A DNA stretch of 64,000 bases, from the NCBI RefSeq assembly GCF_024807845.1, contig NZ_JANUEQ010000010.1:122667-186666 (forward strand), written 5' to 3'. The translations under genes were made by a program, and so were the position numbers. Shown in pieces: positions 62,599 through 64,000 of this stretch; position 1 is the stretch's first letter, and each line of letters starts with the position of its first letter. The notes under the pieces were generated by a model. The model searched no databases, had not been told where the DNA came from, and saw nothing but the letters and a program-made list of their open reading frames with translations. Source of the stretch: Klebsiella sp. BIGb0407. GTDB lineage: Bacteria > Pseudomonadota > Gammaproteobacteria > Enterobacterales > Enterobacteriaceae.

Positions 62599-63705
62599 TT
62601 AACTGTTAAAAACGTTACCGGAAGTTCCCGTTCCCGGTGCGGTTTTCAGCACCCACACCCGACCATAATGATTGTACCAGCCTGCGCGGTGCCCCGCATC
62701 CGGGCCAATGCCCTGGTAGATATCAAAGTGCTGGCCTTTAATCGCGCCACCGACGTCAAGAGCAACCATCACTCGCAGTTCATAATTACCGGTAAATTTA
62801 CCGTTATTATCCAGCAAGGGAACCTCAACCAGCAAGGTGGTTCCGGCAGGAATAATCGAGCGATCGGATGCCACAGAAGCCCGGCCAATCAGCGGAACCG
62901 CACTCGCGCCTTTCACCGGCGAGTAGCTCGCAGGCTTAAAGAAGACAAAGGAAGGGTTCTGGCCCAGCAACTCACGCACTTCGGCTTCGCTATGCGTATC
63001 TCCCCAGTGACGAATGGCCTGCATCGACATGTCTTCACGTTTTACTTCCCCACGGTCAATCAGCACTTTACCGACGCTACGATAAGCATGTCCGTTTTTG
63101 CCAGCATAGCCGAAGAAAGTTAAAGGTTTACCGTCACCAAAATCGATATAGCCGCTGCCCTGAACATCCATAATGAAGTTATCCATTAAGGAGTTACTCC
63201 AGGCGAGGATATGACGACTATCAAGTGCGCCATTGTAGATTTCTGAGCGAGAAGGCAGACGCCCTTTTTTCGGTGGCATTGAGTAAATTGGGTACTGGAA
63301 TTCGCCCTGACGGGTATGACGGGCCTGAACCACCGGGGTGTAGTAACCAGTAAATTTCACGTTACCGTAGTTATCAGCCCCTTCCATCTGCCAGGCATTT
63401 AAACCAAACTGGTTAAGCTGTTTAGTATCACCCCCGGTACGCAGCCATTGCTTCACCGCGTCATAGACATTACTGCTGCTGTTATAGAGACGAGGTGAGG
63501 CAGAAGCGACCTGTGCGACCTGCTCTGCATAATCACCCGCATTAATAGGGACACCTAAGGCATCAGGCTGATTAACCAGCGAGAAAGGCTGTGAGAACTT
63601 ACCATCTTTATACTGCTGACCCTGATCGGTCGGTTTTGAAGTACAAGCAGCCAGTGTCGCTAAAACCACCCCTACTGCTGCATATTTTACCCAATACACT
63701 TTCAT
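62599..63705 (-). CDS. mltA: membrane-bound lytic murein transglycosylase A
   Basis: 368 residues. A lipoprotein signal ends in 'LAACTSKP' (Cys21). The MltA and 3D domains follow, with the catalytic Asp region 'VMVALDVGGAIKGQHFDIY' and 'GIGPDAGHRAGW'. It cuts murein to anhydromuropeptides in the periplasm. Transcribed away from the tRNA gene. Confidence 0.96.
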   Translation of the reverse strand: MKVYWVKYAAVGVVLATLAACTSKPTDQGQQYKDGKFSQPFSLVNQPDALGVPINAGDYAEQVAQVASASPRLYNSSSNVYDAVKQWLRTGGDTKQLNQFGLNAWQMEGADNYGNVKFTGYYTPVVQARHTRQGEFQYPIYSMPPKKGRLPSRSEIYNGALDSRHILAWSNSLMDNFIMDVQGSGYIDFGDGKPLTFFGYAGKNGHAYRSVGKVLIDRGEVKREDMSMQAIRHWGDTHSEAEVRELLGQNPSFVFFKPASYSPVKGASAVPLIGRASVASDRSIIPAGTTLLVEVPLLDNNGKFTGNYELRVMVALDVGGAIKGQHFDIYQGIGPDAGHRAGWYNHYGRVWVLKTAPGTGTSGNVFNS

Positions 63706-63869
63706 CTTTATTCTGTCCTGCTAACAACATCCGTTACTGGGAAGATAGCAAAGCCGCTGAAAAAATTAAACGCTTGCCGCCATCGCGCCGTGAATATGGT
63801 TTGTTTATGGCTATGATAGATAATATTTAATCAACTACGGTAAATTAATGGATTAATTCTAAAAAAGGG

Positions 63870-63897
63870 TTGCATAGAAAAGAGAGCAGAGTATAGT
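63870..63897 (+). promoter_or_regulatory. tRNA-fMet promoter
   Basis: TTGCAT (63870-63875), 16-bp spacer, TATAGT (63892-63897), followed by a GC-rich discriminator GCGC typical of stringently controlled stable RNA promoters. Confidence 0.7.
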
Positions 63898-63910
63898 GCG
63901 CATCCACGGA

Positions 63911-63987
<77 letters not shown>

Positions 63988-64000
63988 ATTTATGCCACGG

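Noticed and set aside
63591..63830. Plus-strand 79-codon frame over the mltA start and tRNA upstream region
   Set aside because: It is antisense to the mltA signal peptide and has no recognisable product.

Overview
The window is an Enterobacterales chromosome segment. Its backbone from about 14 kb to the end follows the Escherichia-type order mutS, rpoS-nlpD-pcm-surE-truD-ispF-ispD-ftsB-ygbE, cysCND, iap, cysHIJ, queD, queE, eno-pyrG-mazG-relA, barA, yqcA-truC-yqcC, csrB, syd, queF, ppnN, sdaC-sdaB, xni, rlmM-ygdD, gcvA/gcvB, csdA-csdE, tcdA, mltA and an initiator tRNA-Met. Protein lengths and motifs match the known families closely. The genus cannot be fixed from the sequence. Differences from E. 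coli are: no rlmD between relA and barA, no CRISPR-Cas locus between iap and cysH, a divergent ramR/ramA pair after barA, an extra aminotransferase between sdaB and xni, and a secreted orphan protein beside csrB.

The first 14 kb is AT-rich accessory DNA. Positions 1-3083 hold three overlapping minus-strand genes: a membrane-anchored protein ending in a Nudix hydrolase domain, an amino-acid-kinase/UMP-kinase-like protein, and a dCTP deaminase/dUTPase-fold protein cut by the window edge. All three point to nucleotide chemistry. This is the best candidate here for an undescribed system, possibly a defence or nucleotide-surveillance module; that function is inference. Positions 3130-4515 are a graveyard of decayed genes (Lrp/AsnC, DUF2000, acyltransferase 3, another membrane protein).

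Positions about 4.8-13.9 kb look like an integrative element with a satellite-like replication module. It has a family-A polymerase-like protein, a Rep_trans-like initiator and an AlpA-like regulator, followed by a GAGTC/GACTC palindrome cluster and a divergent basic protein. Next come a papain/C39-like cysteine protease, a DUF2787 protein, a lipoprotein, a small membrane protein, a Ner-like / Mu-repressor-like divergent switch, and a tyrosine integrase whose 5' end faces mutS. The junction with the chromosome probably lies between the integrase start and mutS.

The backbone groups into stress response and surface (mutS, rpoS, nlpD, pcm, surE), sulfate assimilation (cysDNC, cysJIH), queuosine synthesis (queD, queE, queF), isoprenoid synthesis (ispD, ispF), stringent response and global control (relA, barA, csrB, ramA, gcvB), serine catabolism (sdaC, sdaB) and sulfur/tRNA modification (csdA, csdE, tcdA). 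BarA and its downstream RNA CsrB are both encoded here, about 4 kb apart.
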